A stretch of DNA of 64,000 bases, from assembly GCF_905475465.1 (NCBI RefSeq), contig NC_062259.1, positions 4,598,501-4,662,500 on the forward strand. Direction: 5' to 3'. This document shows positions 1 through 12,250 of this stretch, in pieces. The notes beneath the pieces were generated by a model. The model worked only from the letters and a program-made list of their open reading frames with translations. It was not told where the DNA came from and made no database searches. The stretch's first letter is position 1; each line of letters opens with the position of its first letter. The DNA is from Pieris napi (Eukaryota > Arthropoda > Insecta > Lepidoptera > Pieridae). The position numbers and the translations under genes were made by a program.

Positions 1-1592
1 GCATATTACCTTAACGCAATCTGAATATTAATGAATAGATCGTAAAAAGCATAATGGAAATACTCAATATGAATAAGAAAAACATATTTTACTTTGCCTC
101 GATTTATAATTGTATCAAGTTAACACATTTACACCGTTAATTGTTAATTGTCATTATTAGGAAGCTTAATACCACCAGAATATCATCTACATATATTCTC
201 TTTTGTCTCGTAAAACTTGAGAATGGCTGGAGCGATTTGGCTAATTATGATCTTGAAATATTTGTGGAAGTTCAGGGAAGTAATAATAAGTAAAGAAAAA
301 TACTAAAAAGGACAATTTAATTTTGCAAATAAAACTTTTCCTAACTAGGGAAATATTTGATGTCTTTTGTTTTTAGAAATAACAAATTGTCATTTGGTTG
401 TCATTTATTTATATGTTTAAGGGTCTGTTTCACAATGTACGGATAAGTTCTAAATTAGCTATTTATTACTTATTGGTAGGATAAACACTATCGTTGCGTT
501 TCACGACTGTCAGATAGCGCTATTCGTCACATAAATTCCATCAAAAGTTATGAGTCCGATGAAGTGTCAAATAGCACAATTTATCTTCCAAATAATTTAT
601 GTGTTGCATAGCTATTTGGTACTTTATCCATACATTGTGAAGATTGCTAAGACTTCAGAGATTTGTGTTTCATAGCTGTAGTATGAGATCTCTTTGGTCT
701 GTTTACAAATTTTTATAAGTCGTACAATATTTTGACACAAATATGTGGCACACTAGTAAATTATAATTTTACCTTCAGATTTAAAATTAATTTGGAATAA
801 AACTTAAATATTCAACTTCCGGATTTTAGGTCCTCGCTTTTCTTCTTTAGTTAATTTTAAACATATGTATATCTTTAATAACCTTGTGAGCCCTTTGTGT
901 TTTATAATCTACTGAAACGTGAGTATTTACACAGTACCCACAGCTGAAAATTCGAGCATAAATTCCTAACAATACCAAACAAATATTTGTAATTAAATAT
1001 TTTAAGGAAAAATCCGCACATTTTGTGAACTTATAAATTGTGTTAAATTAACATATATAATATTTACTAATCGTGATTTAAACTGAGCCGGTAAACATAA
1101 TTCAAAATCAGCTTCGGTAATCTGTACCTATCTCCCGTTTTCCTGATTTAATTATCGACTTTTAAAAGGTAGGAAGATCAGTACTATATATTGCTATAGA
1201 GTTTAACAACGTTCGCATCGCTAAAGCTATTGGAAGTGATTAATAAACACGTCATTTAATTTATTTATACATACCGGTTTTTGTATATTTAGTGTATATG
1301 ATACTTCCAATAGGACAATTTTATTACAATCATAAATTAATATTAAATAAGAACATGACAGCATGGTTTTACTAAACAAACATCAGATAGATTCTAAAAC
1401 AATTGCGAGTCATACGTTCAAGTCTGAAGATACTTTCAGAACTTCATCTCGGCACGGAGCGCAGAAGGAAATTATTTTCATTTTTATATATGCGAAATAT
1501 ACTAAGTCTGGTTACAAACCTATATTGTAAACCAAATAAACAATTTGTCTCATTTCTCACTATTCAGTATTGGTATAATTGTATCATTTCAA
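1..1592. other. AT-rich intergenic DNA, no gene seen
   Basis: No reading frame here has coding character, recognisable domains or convincing splice sites. The only open frames are short and AT-rich. I see no tRNA-like boxes or long inverted repeats. Confidence 0.5.
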
Positions 1593-1796
1593 GAGCAGTG
1601 TTGGCTTAGTGACTTCGTACAGTGAAGGAAAACTTCGTGAGGAAACCGGCATGCCTTAGATACGTTGAAAAAGAAAAAACAAAGCGTGAGTCAGCCACAG
1701 AAAGAACATCTATTTGCCTATTAGAAACAACAAATGATCTCGAATAAGATACAAAAATCAATCTAAACCTTAAAAGGTTGTAGTTGTCATTGGTTC
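1593..1796 (+). repeat. Diverged SINE (family A), plus orientation
   Basis: The copy begins with GAGCAGTGTTGGCTTAGTG, which resembles the tRNA-like A-box head of the better preserved copies at 24143 and 43251. Then come the body signature (GTGAAGGAAAAC, GAGGAAACCGGCATGCCTTAG) and the tail CTTAAAAGGTTGTAG. The B-box part of the head is missing and the body carries many substitutions and small indels, so the copy is old. It is a non-autonomous RNA polymerase III retroposon. Family membership is clear from shared order; its published name is not known to me. Confidence 0.7.
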
Positions 1797-1884
1797 TTTT
1801 TATTGCATCATAGTTTTAAAATATCTGGAAGAAATCCTTACAAGAGTATCTAAGAGTATCTTTAGACTATGACCGTACCAATTC

Positions 1885-1975
1885 TGAAACGCCGACAAAG
1901 CCCTCTTGCACTAAGAGTGTCAATGGACGGCGATATTACTGAACATCAGATGGGCCTCCTGAGCGTTTGCCCCCT
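1885..1975 (-). repeat. Short interspersed repeat (family C) fragment
   Basis: Read on the minus strand this gives GGCAAACGCTCAGGAGG, then a CCATCTGATGTT-like block, then CGCCGTCCATTGACAC. It is a degraded copy of the sequence at 44888-44978 and 52927-53036 (cores GGCTCACCTGATG and CGCCGCCCATGGA). I know this block as common in lepidopteran genomes, but cannot assign it to a transposon class from this fragment. Confidence 0.6.
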
Positions 1976-2526
1976 GTACTATAAAAAATAATGTCTTTAC
2001 TACATGGATTATTTTTTAATCAAACTTAATTTTAATCTTTTGATACCACACATAAAATTATTTAGTAGCTTCAAATAAAATGTTGCCATAATGTAATTCT
2101 AAATAAGTAATGGAATTTTACATAATATTCTGAGACAGCGCGTCTCGGTGGTGAAAAACCTACTTTTCGCTTAATTACTTTACGTAAACTGCGAATTAAA
2201 TGAAATACACAGTATGAGCTTGGTTGGTGACCTGTTTAGTGTTTACATTTACTCCACGTGGTGCATTTATGGTTGTCAACACGGAATTTTTAATAATAAT
2301 ATATTCATTACATTTGTATTGGTGGCCTTACATATTTAAAAATGTATATGTTCGTATTGAATGAAGCAATTAATTACAGAAAACAGCTTGAACTAAGTAT
2401 GTATTTTGTATCGGAAAGGTGCACGACTGCGTTCTCTGAAGACAGAGACTAATTCTTAAATGTAATGTTTAACCCCCTATGCTACCTGAGTAAGCAACAC
2501 ATCCATATTTTAAAGGTATATAGGCG

Positions 2527-2580
2527 TAGAACGGAAGAGAAGAACAATAACTCTCCGCCACTCTTTTTAATCGCCAAGTT
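2527..2580 (-). repeat. LINE-like 3' tail fragment
   Basis: On the minus strand this reads AAAAAGAGTGGCGGAGAG, then TTCTTCTCTTCCGTTCTACG. The same block occurs on the plus strand near 38149-38200, inside a longer repeat. Two matching copies in one window indicate a dispersed repeat, probably the 3' end of a non-LTR element. Confidence 0.55.
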
Positions 2581-3135
2581 TTTTTTTACACAATGTTTGT
2601 AAGGAGCTGCAACCATTACATCATGTTCCACATGACTCCTTAAGTAATTATTAATAATAGAATATATTTAAAACAAAGATTTGTCCTCCATCAGCAGGAT
2701 GCATGGTGAAATAACAGCAAGCACTTACATTCTCGTGGGAACAACACGCAAATCATAGTCGAAATAACTAACAGGCTACTCAAATAGAATATATTAAATA
2801 TACAAGAACATTCACAAAACATCATTAACTATTAGTCTATGGACAGTTTCTGACAATTATTTTCACAAGTGGCAACCCTGATGGTAACACCAGCAGACCG
2901 GTCGGCGGGAGAGACCGGTTCCATCGTGGAAAATTTTTGCTTTCCTCTTAATGGATATTCGCCTAAGAGGAAGATCATAGTATTTATCGGTGTGCAAATT
3001 TACTGCAATAATTTAATGATACATTTTTGTGAGCGTGGTCTCGCTCTCGGACATGAAAATAATTTCTAAATCAAAGCAAAAGACTTCTTCGGTAACCTAA
3101 AAACCATGATTTTTAAAGTTGGTTACAAATATTAG

Positions 3136-3384
3136 GTCTGGGCCTCAGATTTCTGAATCAGTTTCATGATTATTTGTAAATTTAATAGGGTCGGTGAATA
3201 GTGATCAGCCTCTTGTGACTGACACACGCCGTCGAATTTTTGGGTTTAAGGCAAGCCGGTTTCCTTACGATGTTTTCCTTCACCGTTCGAGCAATGTTAA
3301 ACGCGCACATAGAAAGAAAGTCCATTGGTACACAAACGGGGATCGAACCTACGACCTCAGGGATGAGAGTCGCACGCTGAAAAA
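3136..3384 (-). repeat. SINE (family A), minus orientation, with tRNA-like head
   Basis: Read on the minus strand, this copy has TTCAGCGTGCGACTCTCATC, then a B-box-like GTAGGTTCGATCCCC. The family body follows: AGAAAGAAAGTCC near 3315, the GAAGGAAAACATCGTAAGG region, CGACGGCGTGTGTCAG and AGAAATCTGAGGCCCAGACC. This is the order expected of a tRNA-derived SINE. The far 5' head (GAGCAGTGTTGGCCTAGTGG in other copies) is lost, and the tail is interrupted by substitutions. Open frames running through it on either strand are chance readings of the repeat. Confidence 0.8.
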
Positions 3385-3774
3385 CGTACCACCCGTAAAA
3401 ATTAATGCGCTGTTTAAAGAATATTTGAGAATACGTCATATTTTGTATTTCTTAATTTTAATCACAATCTCCTTAATTCAAAATTGTAACTTAAAATTTA
3501 TAGATATAAATACTTATACTTTTTAGATTAATATACACAATTGAGTTTTTTTAATTTGGTTAAAAATCTTTATATTTATTATTTAAACTGCATTCGTTTT
3601 GAACTCGATATTTTTACCTTTAACTAGTATGATATGTTTTTAACGGATAAGTAAGTATGAAACCGTACGTATATGCCACGTGTTCACATTATTATTGCAA
3701 AAATAAAATTCCTAATAGTAATAATTCGAACGAGCGCCATATTCACGGCTCGCGAATGCGTTCTTAAGGAGTTA

Positions 3775-3924
3775 AGGCCGATTTACATTATCTTAGTGTT
3801 TAGGATAGTACTTTAGTTGAAACATGTAAACGCTACTTGCTTTAGTAAACGCTACGCTAAAGAACTTGCCTTTCAAGTTGTACTAAAGCACTCTCCTAAA
3901 CACTAAGATAATGTAAATCGGCCC
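3775..3924. mobile_element. MITE with ~30 bp terminal inverted repeats, TTA flanks
   Basis: The left end GGCCGATTTACATTATCTTA is repeated inverted at the right end (TAAGATAATGTAAATCGGCC). The match continues through GTGTTTAGGA for about 30 bp. TTA lies directly outside each end (3772-3774 and 3925-3927), as expected for a 3 bp target duplication of PIF/Harbinger type. The 150 bp length leaves no room for a transposase, so this is non-autonomous. The left end has lost one G relative to the right. Superfamily assignment is inferred from the flank only. Confidence 0.75.
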
Positions 3925-3999
3925 TTACACACGTCACGCAGTCACGTTTAATACTTCGACGGGCAGCTGGTTCCACAAAGTATTGGTGTGCGGCACAAA

Positions 4000-6900
4000 G
4001 TAACTTAGAAAGCTCTTCTTTGTGGAATGACATCATACAATAACTGAATTTAAGAGAAATAAGTATATCAGCCAACATATGTTGCACTTTTAACGAGGGT
4101 TTCAAGAGGAGTCACGCGCTGGTGTCCAAGATCACCCAATAACTAGAGACTATCCGGTTTGTCCCTAGTGAACGCGATTCTTGTAGGTTATAAAAACAAT
4201 CCGCAATGCGAAAGCGACTTCACAACCAGTTTCGACAGTTCCTCAAGGACTCGTACTAAATGTCAAATAATAACCAACGTTCAACGATCGAAATGCAGCT
4301 ATAGTAAAAGATTTAAAGTATGTTTCGGTAACATTTTTTAAGCGTCACATCTCAGTTACCTTGCAAAATGGGGTCTGAAAACTCCACTATTTTATCTGCC
4401 CTATATCTATTGATACTTGTCTAGCTTCAAGGCTTATCCTTCTTTTATGGACGTTCTTAAAGATTATTTTATCTTCAAGATATTATATCTTTAAGAATTC
4501 TTTAATTTTCATTACAACCAGTTCTCGCGCTTTGCATTCAACGCCTTCGCTCCACCCACACCAGGACATCTGGCGGAGAAGGGGAAAGGCCTATGTCCGC
4601 AATCACCAGTGGATATAAGACCTCTCACGTCGATGTAGTCACGCTGAAACGACGAACGAAATACAACCTTAAAGTGATTCAGAACCACTTTCGTTTTATC
4701 AAAACTAAAAAAGGTTATAAAATAATTTAAATATTCAGGCTATTTCTTTGTTTGGCTTTCAATTCGATAGTAAAGACCATAGAGGTATATTAGTTGGAGA
4801 GTAGTTAATCAAGCTTTTTACGCCTGGCTAGTCAAGATAATTATGGTCACTCGACATGAATTATCCACTCGTAGTGCCACTTTGCACTATGGCATATTTA
4901 GATTTAGTTACCCCTGGTATATGAGGTATTCACACTTTACTAATTATATACTTACTTGGACCCATTGGTCTGGTATCGTAAAATCGAAGCGCAAAATAGA
5001 TTCAGCTTTTTCATATCTGTCATAATCATATAATAAATTTCCACATAGTGATCTATATTTCACTCTTCTTTCAGTTTCCTTGAATTGTATAAAGAAAATG
5101 ACTATTTAAGAAATTACAAATAATGTTCCAGCATGAAGGTTTCAAGTGATGGAGATTTTCTGTGATTCCAACATTTGCATGCGGGACCCAGAAATTTGCC
5201 TATTTAATATTTATGTCTCTTTAAGTGATAATTTTAAAATATTTTTATTATGTCATCAAACACTTCAGGCTTTCTGTGCCTGGCCCACGTCCTTTTTGCC
5301 TCTCTCGCAATATTCTTCTTGGCCGTACGAGCAAATGATAAACGAAATGTTGGTACAAAACCGGATTTGAACATGCTACCCGGGGTAGAGAGTTTCACGG
5401 TTTACTGGTTGGGTACCACTTGCCTAAGTTCGCAGATTTCCTATAAAAAACTATAATATTGTTGCCTCTAACTCTATACCAACAAAGATAATTCTATCAT
5501 TTACATCCTATATAGATAGGTCTTATTTCATTATCGTCTCAGGTAATTTATGTAAAGAATAACAAAAGAAATGGTGAGTAATATATTAAAAATTCAATTT
5601 TATTACCATCTGTATCAATACAATTTCTGTACGATCTTTACATTTTGATTTAATACTTGGTTTGTTTATTTTTTGTGTTTCATAAATTAAGTGGATTTTT
5701 TTATTAATTATAAAAAAGTTGTCGTCAATGACAACTTAAAATGATAAATAAAACCTATTTGACTTCAAATTGCATCTATTTCTTGATCATTTCTGTTTTA
5801 TATACAATTAGGTGATCAGTCGTGCCTGACAAGTTTATTTTTGAGACCTATACGGGATTTCTCACAACATCTTCCTACTACGTCCGATAAATTATTTTAT
5901 ATTTAATACAAGGGCGGAAATACCTGTTTTATTGACACAAATGATTAATCAGCGTATACTGAATTTGTGGAAATAACATTGGCAAAGTACCAATGAAATT
6001 CCTCTTACTATAATGTATGTTGTGTTATGTTTGGCGTTCACCATATCTCATGACGTATCAATGTTCCCAAGTACTGATGCCAGTACATTCACATGCTGAT
6101 CACATGCAACATTGACTAATTAGCTACTTTGATTTGTTACTAATTTTGCAAACAACCTACTCATACATTCAAGGTATGTTACACAAGCTTAAAACTTAAA
6201 AGAGAATGTAGTGCAGAAGAGTAAGAAGAAAAAAGGAAGAAGTTTAGGCGAAATAACAGCAGCTAGACTTTTTCGTTGCACCATAAGTATAATGCTTGTA
6301 TAAGAGTTATCTGATAATTAAGGGCTGAAAGAAGAGCCTTTTTTCTACAAAAACAATTGTTGTTTCGCCGGAAATGAACCCACGTGTTTCGTAAGTTAAA
6401 ATCTTGTGTATACTTTGTGCGATTTAACTTATTATCTTGTGTCAATGAGGAGCAATGGAGATAATTTTTCCTAATGATACGCCAACAACACGTTCTTTAT
6501 AACTCACGGACTGATCTTTCATTGAAGCATTGATTTGATATTGATATCGATTCTATAAAATCTTCCTACTACTAAGAGTGCATTTCCTAGAACCAATTAT
6601 ATATATTATTGCTAGAACTATATTATATTTCCACATGTATTTTAAATATATATGGGATTAATCGTCAGCAATGTTTCGGTCAAAGCATTGAAGATTGTTG
6701 AGAAGCGCGGCTTCAGTAATCAAAGTAATAACCTTCGAATGTTGACGACACCATATAAAAAGAACAGTTTAACGTGGGTGCGTGGTATGATAAAATTATT
6801 TGTGACATTGCCACATTATATAATATAAAAGAAAGTTATAAGTGCGTACAATATCTCTGTACGTTTTGCTTGTTTGATTCCAGTTCATCAGGTAATCTCG

Positions 6901-7900
6901 GGCGAGGTGGAAAATCTAATATTCTATTGCAAAAATCTAGTAAGAAGTATTTCTATACTAACCCTCGGTGGTTCTACCGTGATGCACATAATATAGCTAT
7001 CTGATCCCGCAATAATTCGGCCGTGTGACACACATTGTCTCCAACTCTGTTCCATAATTTTTTTTTATCAAGCATTGCTAAAATAAAAGAATTATATAAC
7101 ATTTTACTATACTGTACTATCCTGAAAATATGAAGCGCATTACAATTCGCATAGGAATGTTAAATAATGGAAAATGAAATCATCAATTATAATGTGACAG
7201 TTTTCAGAAGTTGGCAGATGGTCAATCCACCTTGTGGCGTCTGTTTGGCGCCAAGCCTCCAGTTTACGTATCTCAGTAGAAGCCACAACTAAAATTGGCG
7301 GAATATGTAAAAAATCTGAAAAAAAACCTGTAATACTTTTTTATATATGCCAATTTTCGACTTATATTATTCGAAAATATTCGCAAAAACTTTTTGGTTA
7401 TTTCTGTTTCACAATCGTCATGAAACCGAAATCTTTCTAAAAATAACTATCTATATTAAGCGTTTTATCGTAAGCCGTATATTTAAACATTAAAACCGCC
7501 AAAATTTATAAATGTTCTTTTGACAGGACTTTCGAATTGAGTATAAATGACATCTTTAAGAGTTTTGTTTTGTTTCACCATCGAAGTACATATTAAAAAA
7601 TTATGTAGTGTTAAGTAGCTGTGTGCCCAAAAACTGTAACATTTTCACCTATATTGTGTTTTCTTTTAGGAAAGATGACGGTCGTAAAATAGTTCCCCGG
7701 GAAGAAGCCAATTAAAGGGGAGTAGATTCAAATGAATAGATTTAAAACAAATGTTACTGTTTAGGTTGTCTTCGTTCTGATAAATGGTATGTTTATATAT
7801 TATGTAACTTGACCATAGATAAGTATAAATATTTTGCTTCAAGTTCGTTTTTATTTTGTATTTGAAATAAATTACACACAATTACACAGTTTATACGTCT
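4000..7900. other. Intergenic DNA, no gene seen
   Basis: No frame looks coding. Around 4540-4625 a short block (GGGGAAAGGCCTATGTCC, then CAGTGGATATA) resembles the 3' end of lepidopteran LINEs, but it is too short to classify. Confidence 0.4.
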
Positions 7901-8170
7901 AAACGTTAACATTAACAGATCACGTTGCGTGTTTGTGATATGGAAGACACTATTGACGATATTGTTATGCTATATATACCAACTGTATATGGCAATACAA
8001 ATAATATTCTCCAGGCAATGGACTACGGAGACTTATCTGATGACTTACCACGTTCGGTTCAGCTCAGTGTTCTTAGAGATAAGAGTGCACTCTCTATTCT
8101 TCCTCTCATTCAATGATGGAAGATGCTACATGATGATCAGTGGAAAAATTTATCTTAACGTCATGGTCTA

Positions 8171-8726
8171 AGATCCCGCTATAGAACGACCTTCACCGAG
8201 ATGCTTATTTAATTAAACTTATTTTATATATAATTTAATATGTCAATAAATGTAATCCATATGGGTTGCCTAGCAAATTTCAGTCCAGAGTATGTTTAAT
8301 TAATTTAAAAAAAAAATATTTTTTTAATCATTTCACCGGTATGATTATTAGATAAATTCTATACCAATCGAAAGTATGAAGCCCACAGAATATGCAAACG
8401 TTAGGTTGTTTTTAATCAATTAATTATTTATGTGTATATTTTTTATGTGACACTAAAGTATATATACATCTTTAGTATAAAAGAAGTTTATAGTGATACA
8501 TATATAATACTACCCTGATTAAAAATATTGATTGAAAAAAGTTCAAAAAATTTACTACATGCAAATTATAAAAAAAAAATTTTTTTTTAAATATTAATTA
8601 AACATACTCTGGACTGAAATTTGCTAGGCAACCCATATGGATTATATTTATTGACATATTAAATTAAATATAAAATAAGTTTCATTAAATAAGCATTTCG
8701 GTGAAGGTCGTTGTATAGCGGGATCT
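8171..8726. mobile_element. Foldback MITE with ~150 bp inverted-repeat arms, TA flanks
   Basis: The arms at about 8171-8330 and 8567-8726 are near-perfect reverse complements. The ends are AGATCCCGCTATA and TATAGCGGGATCT, and internally GCCTAGCAAATTTCAGTCCA pairs with TGGACTGAAATTTGCTAGGC. TA sits immediately outside both ends (8169-8170 and 8727-8728), fitting a Tc1/mariner-type 2 bp duplication. The roughly 240 bp AT-rich centre has no reading frame. Because the arms are still very similar, the insertion may be fairly young, or the arms may be homogenised. Confidence 0.85.
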
Positions 8727-11700
8727 TATACTATCAGTTCTAGTAGAATATGCTACTAGATCATTAAAGCAGAAGAACTAATGGCAAGTTTATCGACGTA
8801 AATACCATGTCATTTGTAACATAAAACAGCAGATGTTAGAAACGTGGTGCCCCACGAGGGAGTATGCAAAGCCAAAATATTTACGTATTCGAATTCAACT
8901 CAATATTGGCAGTGACATTGGCCAAACAAAATTATGAGAAGCTACGCAATTAACTCTAAAAGCATAGTTAAAAGATTTAAAAATACTTGCCATTTGCGAG
9001 GACGTTATTTTTGATCACAATTGTTTCAATGATTAAGTCTTAGGTTTCCCAGTAAGTAATACATACTGGGAAACATAAGACATGAAAAGCTCTAAATTGA
9101 AATAAGACCTTTTAAGTTAATAATTGAGCAATGGTGGTATAGTGGTTTAATTGACTACTTATGATAATAATAACGTTCTTAATGCTATCTAAGTAGTGGA
9201 GATTAACAGCATTTTTTTTTATGAAAAGTTCAGTTGAACTACAATATTAATTTACGACATTCTATTAGGTTAATATGTATTGACATGAGTCAGATATAAG
9301 AAAATGAACTTACCCTAATTCAACATTTGGATTTATATCTTACGCTACGTATTACATAAAAACAATTTTTTATGAGTTTGACGTCAGACTATTGTATGAT
9401 TTAAAAAGAAAGTTTTTACAAAACAGCTTTAAAAAATGTGAATGGTGTGACGCATGAATAAGACAATCTGCAGTTTAAGAAAATATTTTTTAAGATTTAA
9501 CCTCAACTAAAGGAAGATGTTCGTGGTAGCCCTATACAGCGCACTCATTTATCTAATATTTGCAATTTCCACGATTATGCAAATGGGTAGCACGTTGCGG
9601 AATGGACCACCGGCCACCGACCGCTGCGATCTACTGCTTGACAGGGTTGCCACTACTTTCATAACTATTTCCGTTATTCTTGCTTAAGTTTGTTCCTTAA
9701 AGTCCAGGATCCAATACATATAACACAGAGTAAAGCTAGACGCTGACAATGTCAATCAATCTTCCAACTTATGTTAATCATACTCTTAAAGAGGTTTAAG
9801 TTACTATTTAGTTTTCGTTATTATTTCTTTTTTAATTATAATTTTTTGGTTTTTTATTTTGTGGTTGGGTGTTTAATTTTTTCCTTGCTAGCTTTTTATT
9901 ATCCAATAAAATTGATGTGTATGTGTGTAAAATTTGCGACGTCATAAATTCTTGTACATATAATTTTATGCACACACGTTGTTTTAGAACTTATAAATAA
10001 ATCATATTAATAGAATTGTTAAGTAATAAATACTTAACAAGTTATAAGAACGTAAAAAATCGCGGATATTTCAGGGATACGACCTTAAGCAGAATAAATC
10101 AACTAGAAGTAGGTATCAGTTAACAATGGCGTTTAGGTATTTCGGATTTAGAGTACTATAATTTAATAGCCACTGGTAGCCCTATTGACTTTGTGAATGG
10201 AACCCAGTTTACACCAGTTTCAGCTGTGATTGGCGAACGCTTAATACACAGTTTAGTCTAAGTCATTTCAAATCTTCGCAAATGGTATTTGCGGTCCAGG
10301 AAATATGTTAAGTTAAGCGCGTTAGTCGATTGATTAACTATTATTGTTATGCATCTCTACTTGTTACTAGCTGACAAGATTATCCTAATCTTATTGTAGA
10401 CAAAAGTTTTCTTTTTTTTGCTGCTTGTAGAGTGTGGACGCGTCACCATTAGGTCCAACCATCACAGGCGATACATGACTATCTTGCGCCTTTATTTACG
10501 CGGTAATAACTTAGTTATATCTGCGGAATCAAAGTTTTTTCTGCTAAAGTGCCAAAAACTTAAAATCGAGTTCACGAGTATGACGAATAGCTACCCATCG
10601 GCCTCCTCGCCATATTTTAGTGAGAGAGACAACTCGACGCATGGACGCCTAAACCTATGTGTACCTGTGAAGGTTTATTAAAACAACACTAGTGAGTGGA
10701 CTTTAATTTAAGTAAAAGAATAAGTATTTTATGTTAGACTATTAGTGTTTAGTAGCTTGAAAAGGCTAGAGAACAGTAGAAATAAAACAAAACATAATCA
10801 TTTTAATTATACATTGCAAATATTCATTGCATTATAATTTTTTTTACAATATAAAGTAATTAACACACAGTAAACCACGTATTTGTTCCTTCATCGAACC
10901 ACTACACCACAGGACAAGACCATAGACTACAATTGTAATATGCTTACGGGGACGTGAGTACCCATTTGTTCTTGAGGGTCGCAAGACGGGGCACTGACGA
11001 TACACTGCCAGTGCCTGTACGCTGTGCTGGTTTTAATCAACCTTTCTAATATACTAATTACATTACGCATCGAATTAAGTATGGAAGTTGTTGAAGCGGT
11101 TGATCATGTCTGGTATTATTTTCTATGTTCAGTCTCAGAGATTTATAAATTATAGCGTCATGTTAAACGCTTTGAATTAACTTATCGCAACGATCACATT
11201 TACATTATGCTGGTATTGTACGGGTAAAGTGACAGTATAATAGACAATTAAATCTCAATCTACATCCTGCAGATAAATCTTAGTATGACGTAATCATCAT
11301 GTAAAGTAAAAATCCAATAGAAAATAAATGATTTATAGGCGTTGACAATTGTATATGTAAAATCAATGGTGAAATGATGAAAAGTTTGTGTGAGTGAAGA
11401 AACTGTAAAATTATTTTAAATAATGAAATCGAAAATACTAGATATTAGTCATGTAGCAATTAATTTATGCAAATTATTTGTGACAACCTTCAAATTTTTT
11501 AAAATTAAGATTAGCATCTTTGGCTTTTTATAGTCATTGATTACGTATATTCCTAACCGCAACACATTGGAGATTGTCCTGGTTGTTATCTGGAAACTTG
11601 CTTTAAGGGCTTACTGCAGATAATCTAATTATAGTGAATTTTCATGAATGACATTGCTCGACATTATTGTTACAAAATACCAAATGCCAGACTTGGATTG

Positions 11701-11775
11701 GCTCCAAATCGTAATAAATATAGGAATTTTACTCAGAACGGATTGTCTTGTGAATGAAAAATTAAAAGTATCTCT
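8727..11775. other. Intergenic DNA, no gene seen
   Basis: This stretch is AT-rich with scattered short frames. It contains a small hairpin at 9037-9081 and a short GC-richer patch at 9590-9650. I see no coding exon. Confidence 0.4.
9037..9081. repeat. Short hairpin, 18 bp stem
   Basis: GTCTTAGGTTTCCCAGTA is followed after 9 bases by TACTGGGAAACATAAGAC, which is its reverse complement except for one mismatch. The structure is compact and isolated. It could be a relic of a small inverted-repeat element or simply a hairpin; nothing shows that it is transcribed. Confidence 0.6.
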
Positions 11776-11942
11776 CATGTGTTCGTGCGTTCAAATCTCG
11801 ACAATACAATTTGTGAGGAAATTGGCATTTATTAAACCCAACAAATCGACGGCGTATGTCAGGCACTGAAGACTGATCACGCCTTTTAATAAAAAAATCA
11901 TAAAACAGATACAGAAATCTGAGGAAGTAGAGGTGCCAATGT
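11776..11942 (+). repeat. Decayed SINE (family A) body
   Basis: The family order is preserved: GTTCGTGCGTTCAAATCTCG, GTGAGGAAATTGGCATTTAT, AATCGACGGCGTATGTCAGG, CACTGAAGACTGATCACGCC and ACAGATACAGAAATCTGAGG. The tRNA-like head is missing. Substitution density is high, so this is an old 5'-truncated copy. Confidence 0.65.
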
Positions 11943-12020
11943 TTTTTTTATGGAGAAACACGTGTTGTAGAACAACATACATTTATATATGTAGCATAAT
12001 GCAACAAGTTTTTTTTTTAA

Positions 12021-12250
12021 AGACAATTCACACCAATTGACCTAGGCCCATGCTAAGCTGGTGAAGCTTGTGTTATGGGTACTAGGCAACGGATATACAT
12101 ACATATTATAGATAGATAGACATATAAATACATATTTAAACACCCAAGACCTAAGCACAACACCAAATGCTCATCACATCGATGTTCGTCTCAGCCGGGG
12201 ATCGAACCCGGGACCCATGGATTTGCAGTCAGGGGTACTAACCACTAGAC
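12021..12250 (-). repeat. tRNA-derived SINE (family B)
   Basis: On the minus strand it opens GTCTAGTGGTTAGTACCCC (A-box-like) and continues into GGGTCCCGGGTTCGATCCCC (a clear B box). A tRNA-unrelated body follows, with a TATCTATCTATA simple run and the block TACCCATAACACAAGCTTC. Two RNA polymerase III promoter boxes at tRNA spacing plus an unrelated tail define a tRNA-derived SINE. It is a different family from A. It is not a functional tRNA, since no acceptor stem closes. Confidence 0.8.

Noticed and set aside
3194..3526. A 110-codon frame
   Set aside because: It lies across the family A SINE and its flank; the peptide is a chance reading of the repeat.
4540..4625. Fragment resembling a LINE 3' end
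   Set aside because: Too short and diverged to call as an element.
12180..12250. tRNA-like sequence with a clear B box
   Set aside because: It is the head of a SINE: the sequence continues into a tRNA-unrelated body, and the acceptor stem does not close.
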